DNA of 64,000 bases from JABFRG01 sp038210445 (GTDB lineage: Bacteria; Myxococcota_A; Polyangia; Polyangiales; Polyangiaceae), in the NCBI GenBank assembly GCA_038210445.1, contig JBBQWQ010000035.1:1-64000 (forward strand), in the 5' to 3' direction. The notes under the pieces are model-generated. The model was not told the DNA's origin, did not search any database, and saw only the letters and a list, made by a program, of their open reading frames with translations. Made by a program: the position numbers and the translations under genes. This document shows positions 52,479 through 60,328 of the stretch, piece by piece (the stretch's first letter is position 1; each line of letters starts with the position of its first letter).

Positions 52479-52813
52479 TTAAACACATCGAGGTCTTCGT
52501 CCGGGAATGACGAAGACCTCGCGTGTGCTTTCGAACGGATGAACGGGAACGGAAGAAGGAAGCGAAAGCGGTAAGCGGTCGAACGAAGGGAAAGAGAAGA
52601 AGGAGGCGAAAGAGGAAGAGGAAGGAGAAGGAGAAGGAGAAGGAGAAGGAGAAGGAGCGCGATAAGGAAAGGAAGCGGGGCTGAGACGGGGAGGAGAGAG
52701 CCGCATCCGGTGATGCGATACATTCCCCTCAAGCAGCCCACGTGCCGCGCCTGGCACACAACGATTTCAGCCAGTTGGCAGATCCCTGTGTCGCGACGTT
52801 CACGGACCGCCGC
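52479..52813. repeat. Structured intergenic element, copy B
   Basis: Copy B repeats the plan of copy A in the same order and orientation: TTAAACACATCGAGGTCTTCG (52479-52499), a perfect 13-bp hairpin (arms 52489-52501 and 52509-52521, loop CGGGAAT), a longer polypurine spacer, GATAAGGAAAGGAAGCG (52661-52677), CGCATC/GATGCG hairpin (52702-52717), GTGCCGCGC (52742) and GTTCACGGACCG (52798). From GTGCCGCGC to GTTCACGGACCG both copies span exactly 56 bases without a gap. Confidence 0.75.
52621..52656 (+). repeat. GAAGGA hexamer repeat (six units) in the polypurine spacer of copy B
   Basis: Six perfect GAAGGA hexamers inside a longer run of almost pure purine. It is absent from copy A, whose spacer is shorter and less purine-rich. 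Confidence 0.9.
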
Positions 52814-52904
52814 GGACCCACGGGCACAGCGACCGCATGCACCACGTGGTGGCGCCCTCTGTGCGTTGACCCTGGATTCGTCCGGTGCTACCGCATCTTA
52901 CCTC

Positions 52905-53801
52905 ATGCGACATACGCTACCGCTGGCATTGGGCCTCGTTGCTGCGCTCCCCCTCCTGCACTGCGCGGCACCCGCCGACGACGCGGAAGTGGGCGAAGAG
53001 GCTTCGGAAATTCGCGCAGACGACGCGTGGATGCACCTCGACGCCAACACCGGCGTCCACAATGCCACCCTCAGCGTGGTCAACAGCGGCACCGTGCGCT
53101 GCCCCAACGGCAAGACCGCGAAGAGCTGCCAGGTGAGCACGCTCGTGCTCCCCGCCGATTGCAACTGGGAGTGCCAGGACGGGCTGCTCTCACGCCGCGG
53201 CGAAGGCGTGCTTCACGGTCGCTTCTCGGGGCAAACCTTCGTGGTCGACTTCGGCTTCGACACGTACGCGACCGGCCTGGGCGCCCATTCCGTGTACCGG
53301 CTGACGGCGGCGGCCACCTGCGCGAAGGACCCATGCTTCAAGGACATCGTCCGGAAGAAGCTCAACAGCACGGCTCGCCCGGACGCGGTAACGGCAGTGG
53401 ACTTCTCGCGCGCGGCGGACCCGAACTACGTGCTCGATCCGATGTACGGCCAGGCCCAGCTCACCTCGCCCGCCGGCTTGGTGGTGTCGGGGCGCATGTG
53501 GCAAGGCACGTTCCGCGTCGACCGCGTGTGGCGGCTCGAGACGCCCAAGCCCGCCTGCGATCCGCTGCTCACGGCGCGGGCGCACGCAACCCGCGGAGGC
53601 ATTCCCAAGCTGTGGGAGCTGCCCACCGAAGCCCAGGCAGAGCGCACCGTCGACCCCGACGGCGAGTCGGTGCACTGGCTCGTGCGCACCGCAGAGTCGC
53701 CGACCTCGGTGACCTTCACGCTAGGCTTCAACGATCTGTGGGCCGAGCGGTACACCGTCGCCAAGAACGACTGCGCCCTCGCGGTCATCGCCGAGCACTG
53801 A
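52905..53801 (+). CDS. Secreted protein of unknown function
   Basis: 298 residues. MRHTLPLALGLVAALPLLHC ends in a Cys that may be an atypical lipobox, followed by APADDAEVGEEASEIRADD, a leader seen in several exported Polyangiales proteins. The domain is beta-rich with paired Cys (GKTAKSCQVSTLVLPADCNW, TCAKDPCFKDI). No family recognised. It converges on the next gene with a 17-bp overlap of the 3' ends. Its start lies about 100 bp beyond the tail of structured element B. Confidence 0.8.
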   Translation: MRHTLPLALGLVAALPLLHCAAPADDAEVGEEASEIRADDAWMHLDANTGVHNATLSVVNSGTVRCPNGKTAKSCQVSTLVLPADCNWECQDGLLSRRGEGVLHGRFSGQTFVVDFGFDTYATGLGAHSVYRLTAAATCAKDPCFKDIVRKKLNSTARPDAVTAVDFSRAADPNYVLDPMYGQAQLTSPAGLVVSGRMWQGTFRVDRVWRLETPKPACDPLLTARAHATRGGIPKLWELPTEAQAERTVDPDGESVHWLVRTAESPTSVTFTLGFNDLWAERYTVAKNDCALAVIAEH

Positions 53802-55329
53802 CCCGCTTGCCCGCGCAGGCCTGGGTTCGCGCTTTGCCAAGCGCCACCACCAGCTCCTGATCGACCTTGCGGAGCGAAGACGCCTTGGCGTCGAGCGGCG
53901 AGACGGCGCTCTTCGCCGAGCCCCAGTCGAGCGCCGTCGGAGGCGACGCCGAAGGGCACCCAGCGACGAAGCCTGCCTCGGCAATGCGGAGCAGCGACAC
54001 GGCGTGCTCGCGCCCGGCGTGGTTGTAGTCTTCCGGCCAGGTGAGCTCGGAGCTCGCCTGCGATGGGCCGTCGGGCATGTAGCTCCAGGCGAGGCGCGTC
54101 TGCCCGCTGCTCATGGTGAAGCCCGTGTGGTAGCTGCCGAGCTCGCTCATGGAGCGTTGCGGCTCCACCCCGGCGGGAAGGGCGAAGCCCCAGCCCTCCA
54201 CCACGTCTTCCTGAACTTCGGAGGCGAGCAGCATCATCCAGGCAGCTTCGCGGAGCGCGTCGCGCGGCACGGTGCCCACCTGCGTCTCTTCCTTACGCGC
54301 GTCGTCGGTCTTGGCGGCGTCGACCGAGCCGCCCGCAACCAGCGCGAGCCCGCTACAGCTCTTGGCAATGTACGCGGCTCCGGTGGCCAGATCGTAGGCG
54401 CGGACCTCGTCGCAGAACGTGTAGTGGCCGCGCCTCCCGCGCACCAGAAGCCACCCGTGGGTGGGCGCCTTCACCGCCCCGATGGGCAAGCGCGACACCT
54501 TGGGGCGCGCCTCGGCAAGGCACCGGCGCCACTTTCCGTAGCGAGCCGCGGCGGGCGCCTTGGGTGCTCGCTCGACGCAGGTGTCGATGCTGGGAGGCGC
54601 CTCGCCCTTCTGGTCGCCATCCAGCCAATGCGCCCGCTGGGAAGCCGCGAAGCGCTGGAAAAAAGCGTCGGCGCGGGTCGCCCATCCGCGCGTTTCGGTG
54701 GCGCAGGCAGCGTCTTGGATGCCGCACAAAAGCTCGCGCAGCGGGTACTTCTTCCGCGTTTCAAGGGTGAGCGTGCGACGCAGGGTGGGCGCCACGACGC
54801 TGCTGGGAAAGCTGTTCGGCGTGCGCGGAATGGTCAACTCGAGATAGTGCCCGAGCCACCACTTGCCGCCGCCGTCCTTCCACCACTGCTGGAGGGCGTA
54901 GCCGCTGTCGGCCCCGAGCTTGGGTGCGTCGCGCAGGCCGAGCCTCAAGCAAGGCATGCGCAATGCGCGGCGAATTTCCGCTTCGATGGGCTTGGGATCG
55001 CCGTCGGCGGCCAGGGCCGTCACCTTCGCGTCGATGGCGTCGATGGCCTGCTGCGCCTTCTTGGCGTCGGCTGTGCCCACCTTGCACGCACGCACCACCT
55101 CGGTCGGATCGTCCGGCTCCGGCGGATCGTCCGGCACCGCGAGAGCGACCGCGGGCGCAGGCTCGGGCTCAGGCGGCGCCGGGGCGACCGGCGGCTGGGC
55201 CATCGGCGCGGTCGACGCCAGAGCGCCGGGAGTGGGCGGCGTGGAAACGGCCGGCGCTCGCGAGGCCGGGGCAGCTGCGCAAGCGCCCGCGGCAAAGACC
55301 AGCGCCGCGGCCGACGTGGCTCGCTTCAT
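53785..55329 (-). CDS. Lipoprotein with Pro/Ala linker, unknown function
   Basis: 514 residues from ATG 55329 (AAGG lies just upstream). The signal peptide ends LVFAAGACAAAP with a lipobox-like Cys near 18. A Pro/Ala/Glu linker (about 25-85) precedes a long globular domain rich in Trp and Cys: LQQWWKDGGGKWWLGHYLEL, CGIQDAACATETRGWATRAD, KWRRCLAEARP. The distal part contains GYHTGFTMSSGQTRLAWSY-type strands and WPEDYNHAGREHAVSLLRIA. No family recognised. Divergent from the AraC gene. Confidence 0.8.
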   Translation of the reverse strand: MKRATSAAALVFAAGACAAAPASRAPAVSTPPTPGALASTAPMAQPPVAPAPPEPEPAPAVALAVPDDPPEPDDPTEVVRACKVGTADAKKAQQAIDAIDAKVTALAADGDPKPIEAEIRRALRMPCLRLGLRDAPKLGADSGYALQQWWKDGGGKWWLGHYLELTIPRTPNSFPSSVVAPTLRRTLTLETRKKYPLRELLCGIQDAACATETRGWATRADAFFQRFAASQRAHWLDGDQKGEAPPSIDTCVERAPKAPAAARYGKWRRCLAEARPKVSRLPIGAVKAPTHGWLLVRGRRGHYTFCDEVRAYDLATGAAYIAKSCSGLALVAGGSVDAAKTDDARKEETQVGTVPRDALREAAWMMLLASEVQEDVVEGWGFALPAGVEPQRSMSELGSYHTGFTMSSGQTRLAWSYMPDGPSQASSELTWPEDYNHAGREHAVSLLRIAEAGFVAGCPSASPPTALDWGSAKSAVSPLDAKASSLRKVDQELVVALGKARTQACAGKRVSARR

Positions 55330-55455
55330 CACCTTCGACCGACTCACTGAGCGAAGGCTACTGCGAATCTGGCGCGCATGTCGTGCAGTTCCGTAGCATG
55401 GAAAAGTTCCCGCCGCCGCCGCCGTGTCCCGAGCACTGCTACACTTGTGGGCTCG

Positions 55456-56154
55456 ATGAACACGGCATGGTCGGGCGAGATCGACATTGGCCCCAGCTGG
55501 GCGCTCTTCGTGGGCCAGGGCGGCGATACGCGCCAGCACGCGCACCTCGCCCACAAGCTCGTGGTGTCGCTCGACGGCGAGGGCGAGGTACAAGGCGCGG
55601 AGCGGGTGGAGCCGGGGGTGTGGTTCGTGGGCTCGAACGTCGCGCACAGGGTCTGCGTGCGCGGGGTGGTAGCCATCGGTTTCGTCGATGCCGGAAGCGT
55701 CGGCATCGTGCGCTACGAGGGCCTTGGCCCAACGCTGGCGGAGGCGGCGCAGGCGCTCCGGTCGCCCACCTGCGACGTGCGTATCGCAGCGCTGAAGTCG
55801 CTCGTGGCTTCGCTGCCGGCGCTCCCCGATGCCCGCGTGGCGCGCGCCGCGCAGCTGCTGCGCGAAGGTCCGCAGGCCGCCCTGGGCGTGCTCGCGGCCC
55901 GGGTTGCGCTGTCGCTGCCGCGCCTGTCGCATCTCTTCGCCAGTCGCCTCGGCGTGAGCCCCCGGCGCTATCGTACCTGGGGCGGCCTGCGCCGGGCCGT
56001 CGACGAGATGGCGAGAGGTTCTTCGCTCACCGAGGCCGCCCACGCGGCGGGCTTCGCCGACTCCGCACACTTTTCACGCACGTTCGCCGGAATGTTCGGC
56101 GTGGTCCCGTCGGCCATCTCTCGCACCACCCTCATACGGCGGCACGAAGCCTGA
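55456..56154 (+). CDS. AraC-family transcriptional regulator
   Basis: 232 residues from ATG 55456. The N-terminal part (about 10-90) resembles a cupin-type ligand domain (QHAHLAHKLVVSLDGEGEVQ). The C-terminal AraC double helix-turn-helix is clear: LGVLAARVALSLPRLSHLFA and FADSAHFSRTFAGMFGVVPS, the latter the family signature. Ligand unknown. Its 3' end overlaps the convergent amidase gene by 81 bp. It is a candidate regulator of the amidase/hydrolase operon, by position only. Confidence 0.92.
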   Translation: MNTAWSGEIDIGPSWALFVGQGGDTRQHAHLAHKLVVSLDGEGEVQGAERVEPGVWFVGSNVAHRVCVRGVVAIGFVDAGSVGIVRYEGLGPTLAEAAQALRSPTCDVRIAALKSLVASLPALPDARVARAAQLLREGPQAALGVLAARVALSLPRLSHLFASRLGVSPRRYRTWGGLRRAVDEMARGSSLTEAAHAAGFADSAHFSRTFAGMFGVVPSAISRTTLIRRHEA

Positions 56155-57510
56155 GGGCTCTTCCAGCGCCGGAAACGGCCGCGCAGCTTCGACCTGGGCA
56201 GCCAGTGAGAGCAGCATGCATTCGCTGTCGGGGCGCCCGAGCAACTGCACCGCCAGCGGCAACCCGCGCTCGCCCGTCCCCATCGGCAACGCGCACGCCG
56301 GTTGTCCGGTCATGTTGGCGAGCGCAGCGTACGGCGAGTGACCCGCGACCGCGCGAAGCGTCGAGACCAACCCGCGCGCGCGCCAGAAAGCCGACGGCGA
56401 CGGCGGTCCGGTGAGCACGGGTGTGATCAGCACATCGATGCGTTCGAACAGGGCTTCGAGGCGCGACCATTGCCGGCTCCCTTCAGCCCTCGCCCAGCGA
56501 AGCGCGGCCGCCGGCACCAGGCTTCCGATGCGGGCCAGCTGGCGCGTGCGCGGCTCGGTGCCTGCAGAGTCTACGAGCGTCGCGTACTCTTCGGCCATGC
56601 CGCCGAAGTAGCGAAGGAAGAAGGCGAGCGGCAAGAGAGCGCCGTAGGGAACCTTGACGGTCTGCACGGAGTGGCCGAGGCGCGTGAGCAGCTGTCGCGC
56701 GCTCTCGAGGGCAGCGGTGACGCTACTGGAGAGCGCGACGCCGATGGGCGCGTCGGTGGAGAAGCCGATTCGAAGTCGAGCCGGAACAGTGCGCGCAGCC
56801 TGCGCAAAGCCCGAAGACGCCGCGAGCACGTCGAGAGCGATGCCCGCGTCGGCCACCGTACGTGTGAGCGGCCCGTAGGTCCCCAGGCCCTGGATGCGCG
56901 CGATGTGCGGCAAGGTCGAGACGCGATCTGCCTGCGGCTTGAGGCCGAACAAGCCCATATTGGCGGCGGGAACACGAATCGAGCCGCCCAGATCGTCGCC
57001 GAGCGCGAGGCCACACATGCGGCTCGCCACCGCCACCGCCGAACCGCCGCTGGAGCCGCCGGGGTCGAGCTCGGGATTCCACGGGTTCGCAGTTCTTCCC
57101 CAGCTGCTCGAAGAGGTGAACGGCCAGGCGGCGAGCTCCGGAAGGTTGGTCTTGCCGATGACGACGGCGCCCGCGGCGCGCAAGCGTCGCACCACCTCGC
57201 AGTCGGCGTCGGCGGCCGGCTGCGGGCTCGCGGTACCGAGTCGAGAAGACGCGCCACGGACGTCCATGGTGTCTTTGATGGCCACCGGCACGCCCAGCAG
57301 GGGGCGATGGGCAAACGCGTCGAGATGCTGGTCGATATGATCCGCTTCCGCGCGGGCCGATTGCGCGAGAACGATTCGAAATGCTCCCAGCGACGGGTCG
57401 AACTGTTCGATGCGCGCGAGGTGCGCTTCGAGCACTTCGCGCGCGGTGAGCTCGCGGCGGCGAATCGCCGCCGCCATCGCCTCCGCAGAGAGCCGGGTGA
57501 CGTCGCTCAT
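56074..57510 (-). CDS. Amidase-signature family hydrolase
   Basis: 478 residues, full family length. The Ser-cisSer-Lys triad is present: Lys79 in GVPVAIKDTMDV, cis-Ser in DPGGSSGGSAVAVAS (Ser153/154) and nucleophile Ser177 in ALGDDLGGSIRVPA. FGLKPQADRVST is also typical. The family covers amides, nitrile intermediates and Glu/Asp-tRNA amidotransferase A subunit; the lack of adjacent gatB/gatC argues against GatA. It overlaps the alpha/beta hydrolase upstream by four bases (operon order hydrolase then amidase), and its 3' end overlaps the AraC gene by 81 bp. Confidence 0.93.
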   Translation of the reverse strand: MSDVTRLSAEAMAAAIRRRELTAREVLEAHLARIEQFDPSLGAFRIVLAQSARAEADHIDQHLDAFAHRPLLGVPVAIKDTMDVRGASSRLGTASPQPAADADCEVVRRLRAAGAVVIGKTNLPELAAWPFTSSSSWGRTANPWNPELDPGGSSGGSAVAVASRMCGLALGDDLGGSIRVPAANMGLFGLKPQADRVSTLPHIARIQGLGTYGPLTRTVADAGIALDVLAASSGFAQAARTVPARLRIGFSTDAPIGVALSSSVTAALESARQLLTRLGHSVQTVKVPYGALLPLAFFLRYFGGMAEEYATLVDSAGTEPRTRQLARIGSLVPAAALRWARAEGSRQWSRLEALFERIDVLITPVLTGPPSPSAFWRARGLVSTLRAVAGHSPYAALANMTGQPACALPMGTGERGLPLAVQLLGRPDSECMLLSLAAQVEAARPFPALEEPSGFVPPYEGGARDGRRDHAEHSGERA

Positions 57511-58367
57511 ACGAAGCTCGCCGTAAAGGCGCCGATGTGGGCAGCGACCGCTGCAGGCTCATCGAGCGGCGAGAACGTGTAGGAGTCGTCCACATGCTCG
57601 AGCTGGGCTTGCGGAAAGTCGGCCAACAGCTTCTGGGCCAAGCGCTCGGAGAAGAAGCGGTCGCGCTTCGACCACACCAGCAGCACGGGCCTGTCGAACG
57701 CCGCGAAGCTTTGCGCGGCGCGCTGGGTGAGCTTGGGTGTGATGCCGCGCAGGAACTTGGCGACGTCGCGCCGGGCCCAGCCGTGGCGCGCGAGCGACCC
57801 CGTGAACGAAGCGCCGATGTCGGCGGGCATGCGGAGCGCGAGCCAGCCCAGGGCGAACGGCAGGTTGCGCACGAAGCGAAAGCGAAGAAGCTGCGCCACC
57901 AAGAAGAGCGCGCCGGGTACGAAAGCCGCGAGCTCGAACGGCTTGAACAGGAGCGGAAGCCAGACGTCGTACGCATCGCACGACGTGAGCACCAGCCCGC
58001 GCAGCCGCTCCGGATGGCCCTCCACAAGCAGCTGGCACAGCGCGCCGCCGCTGTCGTTGCCCACCAGAATGGCGCTCTCGAGCTCCAGCGCGTCGAGCGC
58101 CTCTACCACCAACGCGACCACTCCAGACGGCGATAGGTCGGCCTCGGCGTGCATCGCCTCGGTGTGCGCTCCCAGCGGGAGGTCGAGGAGGATGCAGCGG
58201 TGGCGCGTCGAGAGCGCCTGGGCCACGGCGTCCCACAACCGTGCGTTGGCGAGCACCCCGTGGAGAAACAGGAGCGGCGGTCCGTCTTCCGGGCCGAGCT
58301 CGCGTACGTGGATGGGGCCGGCGCCCAGGTCGAGTCGACGGTGGCGAAAGGAAGGTGGGTTGGACAC
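57507..58367 (-). CDS. Alpha/beta hydrolase with Asp nucleophile and no conventional catalytic His
   Basis: 286 residues from GTG 58367. LLFLHGVLANARLWDAVA is the oxyanion region and AILVGNDSGGALCQLL the nucleophile elbow, with Asp105 in place of the usual Ser as in haloalkane dehalogenases and epoxide hydrolases. LVWSKRDRFF supplies the acid (Asp236). The expected His near DSYTFSPLDEP is Thr264. I recall a family of bacterial alpha/beta hydrolases with this 'SYTF' variant, so it may be conserved rather than damaged. Co-transcribed with the amidase. Divergent from the 58426 gene. Confidence 0.85.
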   Translation of the reverse strand: MSNPPSFRHRRLDLGAGPIHVRELGPEDGPPLLFLHGVLANARLWDAVAQALSTRHRCILLDLPLGAHTEAMHAEADLSPSGVVALVVEALDALELESAILVGNDSGGALCQLLVEGHPERLRGLVLTSCDAYDVWLPLLFKPFELAAFVPGALFLVAQLLRFRFVRNLPFALGWLALRMPADIGASFTGSLARHGWARRDVAKFLRGITPKLTQRAAQSFAAFDRPVLLVWSKRDRFFSERLAQKLLADFPQAQLEHVDDSYTFSPLDEPAAVAAHIGAFTASFV

Positions 58368-58425
58368 ACGCCCACAGTGCCTCGAAGCGGCCGCCGAGAC
58401 TTGAACCGAGCGGTCGAAAACAGCG

Positions 58426-59094
58426 ATGGCCGACGAATTTGCTGGAGCGCCGACGAATTTGACCGTTCGCCGTAACGTGAGCGTATCGCCGAGATCCGTC
58501 GAGGCACCCGATGTGTTGGTGCCGATGCCCAAGGTGTTGCGTCCGGTGACGGCCGTGCAGAGCACCCTCGTCTGCGCGTCGCTGCTGAGCCTCGCCGACG
58601 AGGGCCTGAAGGCCGCGTACTTCGAAAAGCTCCCAAGCGAGCACCACGCTGCGATCAGCGCGCTGACCGCTGGCCAGTGGATTCCTGTGGAGCTGGCCCT
58701 CGAGCACTACCGGGCCTGCGACCACCTCGAGGTGGACGACGCAGCCATCATGCGCATGTTCCGGAGCGCCGACGGTCGACTGCGCGGCACCATGCTCTCG
58801 ACCATTCCTTCGCTCAGCGCCGCGCTCGGCGTGACGCCGTGGCTGCCGCTGCGCCACTACGCGCGCACCTGGGAGCGCCTCTTTCAAGGCGGCGGCGTGG
58901 CCGTTCGCAGGCTCGGGTCGCACGTGGCGCAGGTGGAGGCGCGCGGCCTGCCGCTCCTGCGCGTACCCTACTTCAATAAGGGCCTACGTCTCTTGCACCT
59001 GCTCGCTTACGAGGGTTTCTGCGCGCAAGTCGCGGTCGACACCTATCCGGGTCCAGACGCCGAGAGCCTGCTCTATCGCGTGCGCTGGCGCTGA
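58426..59094 (+). CDS. Hypothetical protein, paralogue of the neighbour at 59099 (DUF2378-like)
   Basis: 222 residues. The core reads TAGQWIPVELALEHYRACDHLEV, GTMLSTI, GVTPWLPLRHYARTWERLFQ, GGGVAVRRLGSHVAQVEARG and ESLLYRVRWR. Its layout recalls the myxobacterial DUF2378 (TIGR02265) family, whose role is unknown. It is clearly homologous to the convergent gene 4 bp away. ATG 58426 is used; an ATG at 58525 would remove a poorly conserved N-terminus. Cytoplasmic. Confidence 0.8.
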   Translation: MADEFAGAPTNLTVRRNVSVSPRSVEAPDVLVPMPKVLRPVTAVQSTLVCASLLSLADEGLKAAYFEKLPSEHHAAISALTAGQWIPVELALEHYRACDHLEVDDAAIMRMFRSADGRLRGTMLSTIPSLSAALGVTPWLPLRHYARTWERLFQGGGVAVRRLGSHVAQVEARGLPLLRVPYFNKGLRLLHLLAYEGFCAQVAVDTYPGPDAESLLYRVRWR

Positions 59095-59098
59095 ACCG

Positions 59099-59710
59099 CT
59101 ACCACATTGCGCGCAGGGAAAAGCCGTCGGCGGTGGCCAGCTCGGGCTGCTCCTGCACCAGGCAGCGATCGCAGAACAAAGTGAGAGCAGCCGCGATGGC
59201 GCCGCGCATGCTCGTGCGAAAGAACGGCGAGGTCGCCAGCGGGCAGGCCCAGAACTCCATGCGGGCCTGACGCTCCGCAGTGCGGTAGACGGCGATGGCG
59301 CCGCCGCGGTTGGAGCGAAGCCAGGCGCGATTGAGATGGCCGAGCGCGGTCCACGGAGTGGCCACTTTGCCCACGAGCCGCAGCACCGTTTGCATGACCG
59401 TTCCGTTGTTGGTTGCGGCCACGCTCTTGCCGACCTCCACGGTTTCGGCCGCGGAGAGATTGAGGCCGTCGCAGGCGCGGTAGAGGATCAGGGCGTCGCC
59501 GAGTGCGATCCAGTCGTTGGCGGTGGCCGTGGTGAGCAAGCCGCGGCGCTCCGGCGGCACGAGCTCGACGAACCGCTCGAAGTAGCCGTGGCTGCGCATC
59601 CATCCGCCACCACTTGTGAATACGAAGGCGCGCACCGCATCGACGGGCGAGGTGTCGCGCCGCGACTGCGGCGGTGCGAAGACAAGCTCCTCGGGCCCGG
59701 AAACGTCCAT
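59099..59710 (-). CDS. Hypothetical protein, paralogue of the neighbour at 58426 (DUF2378-like)
   Basis: 203 residues from ATG 59710; a GTG at 59815 would add 35 residues. The core TANDWIALGDALILYRACDGLNL, then ATPWTALGHLNRAWLRSN, GGAIAVYRTAERQARMEFW and a terminal GFSLRAMW aligns with the 58426 gene. On the minus strand upstream, TATATT (59791-59786) and an ATTCCT/AGGAAT inverted repeat (59772-59788) could form a promoter. It lies downstream of aspS and a small lipoprotein on the same strand, so readthrough is also possible. Confidence 0.78.
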   Translation of the reverse strand: MDVSGPEELVFAPPQSRRDTSPVDAVRAFVFTSGGGWMRSHGYFERFVELVPPERRGLLTTATANDWIALGDALILYRACDGLNLSAAETVEVGKSVAATNNGTVMQTVLRLVGKVATPWTALGHLNRAWLRSNRGGAIAVYRTAERQARMEFWACPLATSPFFRTSMRGAIAAALTLFCDRCLVQEQPELATADGFSLRAMW

Positions 59711-59821
59711 GTTCGACAATGGTGGATCGACCTTCGCGGTCGCCTCGAGCGGTAGAACGGCACCGGGAGCGATTCCTCGAGTAGGAATATAGCCCCGCTG
59801 CCCGCGAGCGCCCACGCTCGT

Positions 59822-60328
59822 TCAGATGCCGGCGTCTGCGTCGGCGGCGTCGGCGGCATCGGCGCTGTCCGCGTCGAACCCGTTTCCCGCGTCGGACGCA
59901 TCAGCGCCGGCGTCGGTGATGGCAGGTGCATCGGGCGCCGCATCGCTGCCGCCGTCGACCGTGGGGTTGCTGGAGCCGCCGTCGACGTTGCACGCATCGA
60001 CGCGCTTGAGGGCTGCCAAGGCTTGCACACACTCTGCGCGTTTGCCGCTGATGTCGAAAGACGGTGGCAAGGGCGGGCACGCGGTGGTCACGTAGATGAT
60101 CTCCGCGCTCCCGATGAGCAGCGGAGAGCGCCCGATGAGACAGGTGGGGGCGCAGGCACTGCCGGGGTCGGGCCCCTCGAGCACGTCGACCGACACGTTT
60201 CCGCCCAAGCACCCGCGCACCGGATCGTACTGGCGCGCGCGGAAAATGTGCGAGACGGGGTCGTCGCACGCGGCCACGGCAGCCAGCGCGCCGAAGACGA
60301 CGCCTGCGCTGGCCGCGGCGCGCTTCAC
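59822..60328 (-). CDS. Small lipoprotein with Asp/Ala-rich tail, coupled to aspS
   Basis: 168 residues from GTG 60328, which overlaps the aspS stop by four bases. The signal peptide ends GALAAVAAC (Cys21). The globular part is about 100 residues with CLGGNVSVDVLEGPDPGSAC and PSFDISGKRAECVQALAAL. The C-terminus is a long Asp/Ala-rich tail (DAGADASDAGNGFDADSAD), seemingly unstructured and acidic. Function unknown; its linkage to aspS looks positional rather than functional. Confidence 0.85.
   Translation of the reverse strand: MKRAAASAGVVFGALAAVAACDDPVSHIFRARQYDPVRGCLGGNVSVDVLEGPDPGSACAPTCLIGRSPLLIGSAEIIYVTTACPPLPPSFDISGKRAECVQALAALKRVDACNVDGGSSNPTVDGGSDAAPDAPAITDAGADASDAGNGFDADSADAADAADADAGI

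Noticed and set aside
52108..52813. Retron-like msr-msd or a transposon end
   Set aside because: No reverse transcriptase or transposase gene is near, and no terminal inverted repeats or target-site duplications were seen at the ends of the copies.
56074..57510. GatA subunit of the Asp/Glu-tRNA amidotransferase
   Set aside because: No gatB or gatC is next to it, and it is coupled to an alpha/beta hydrolase instead; a general amidase is safer.
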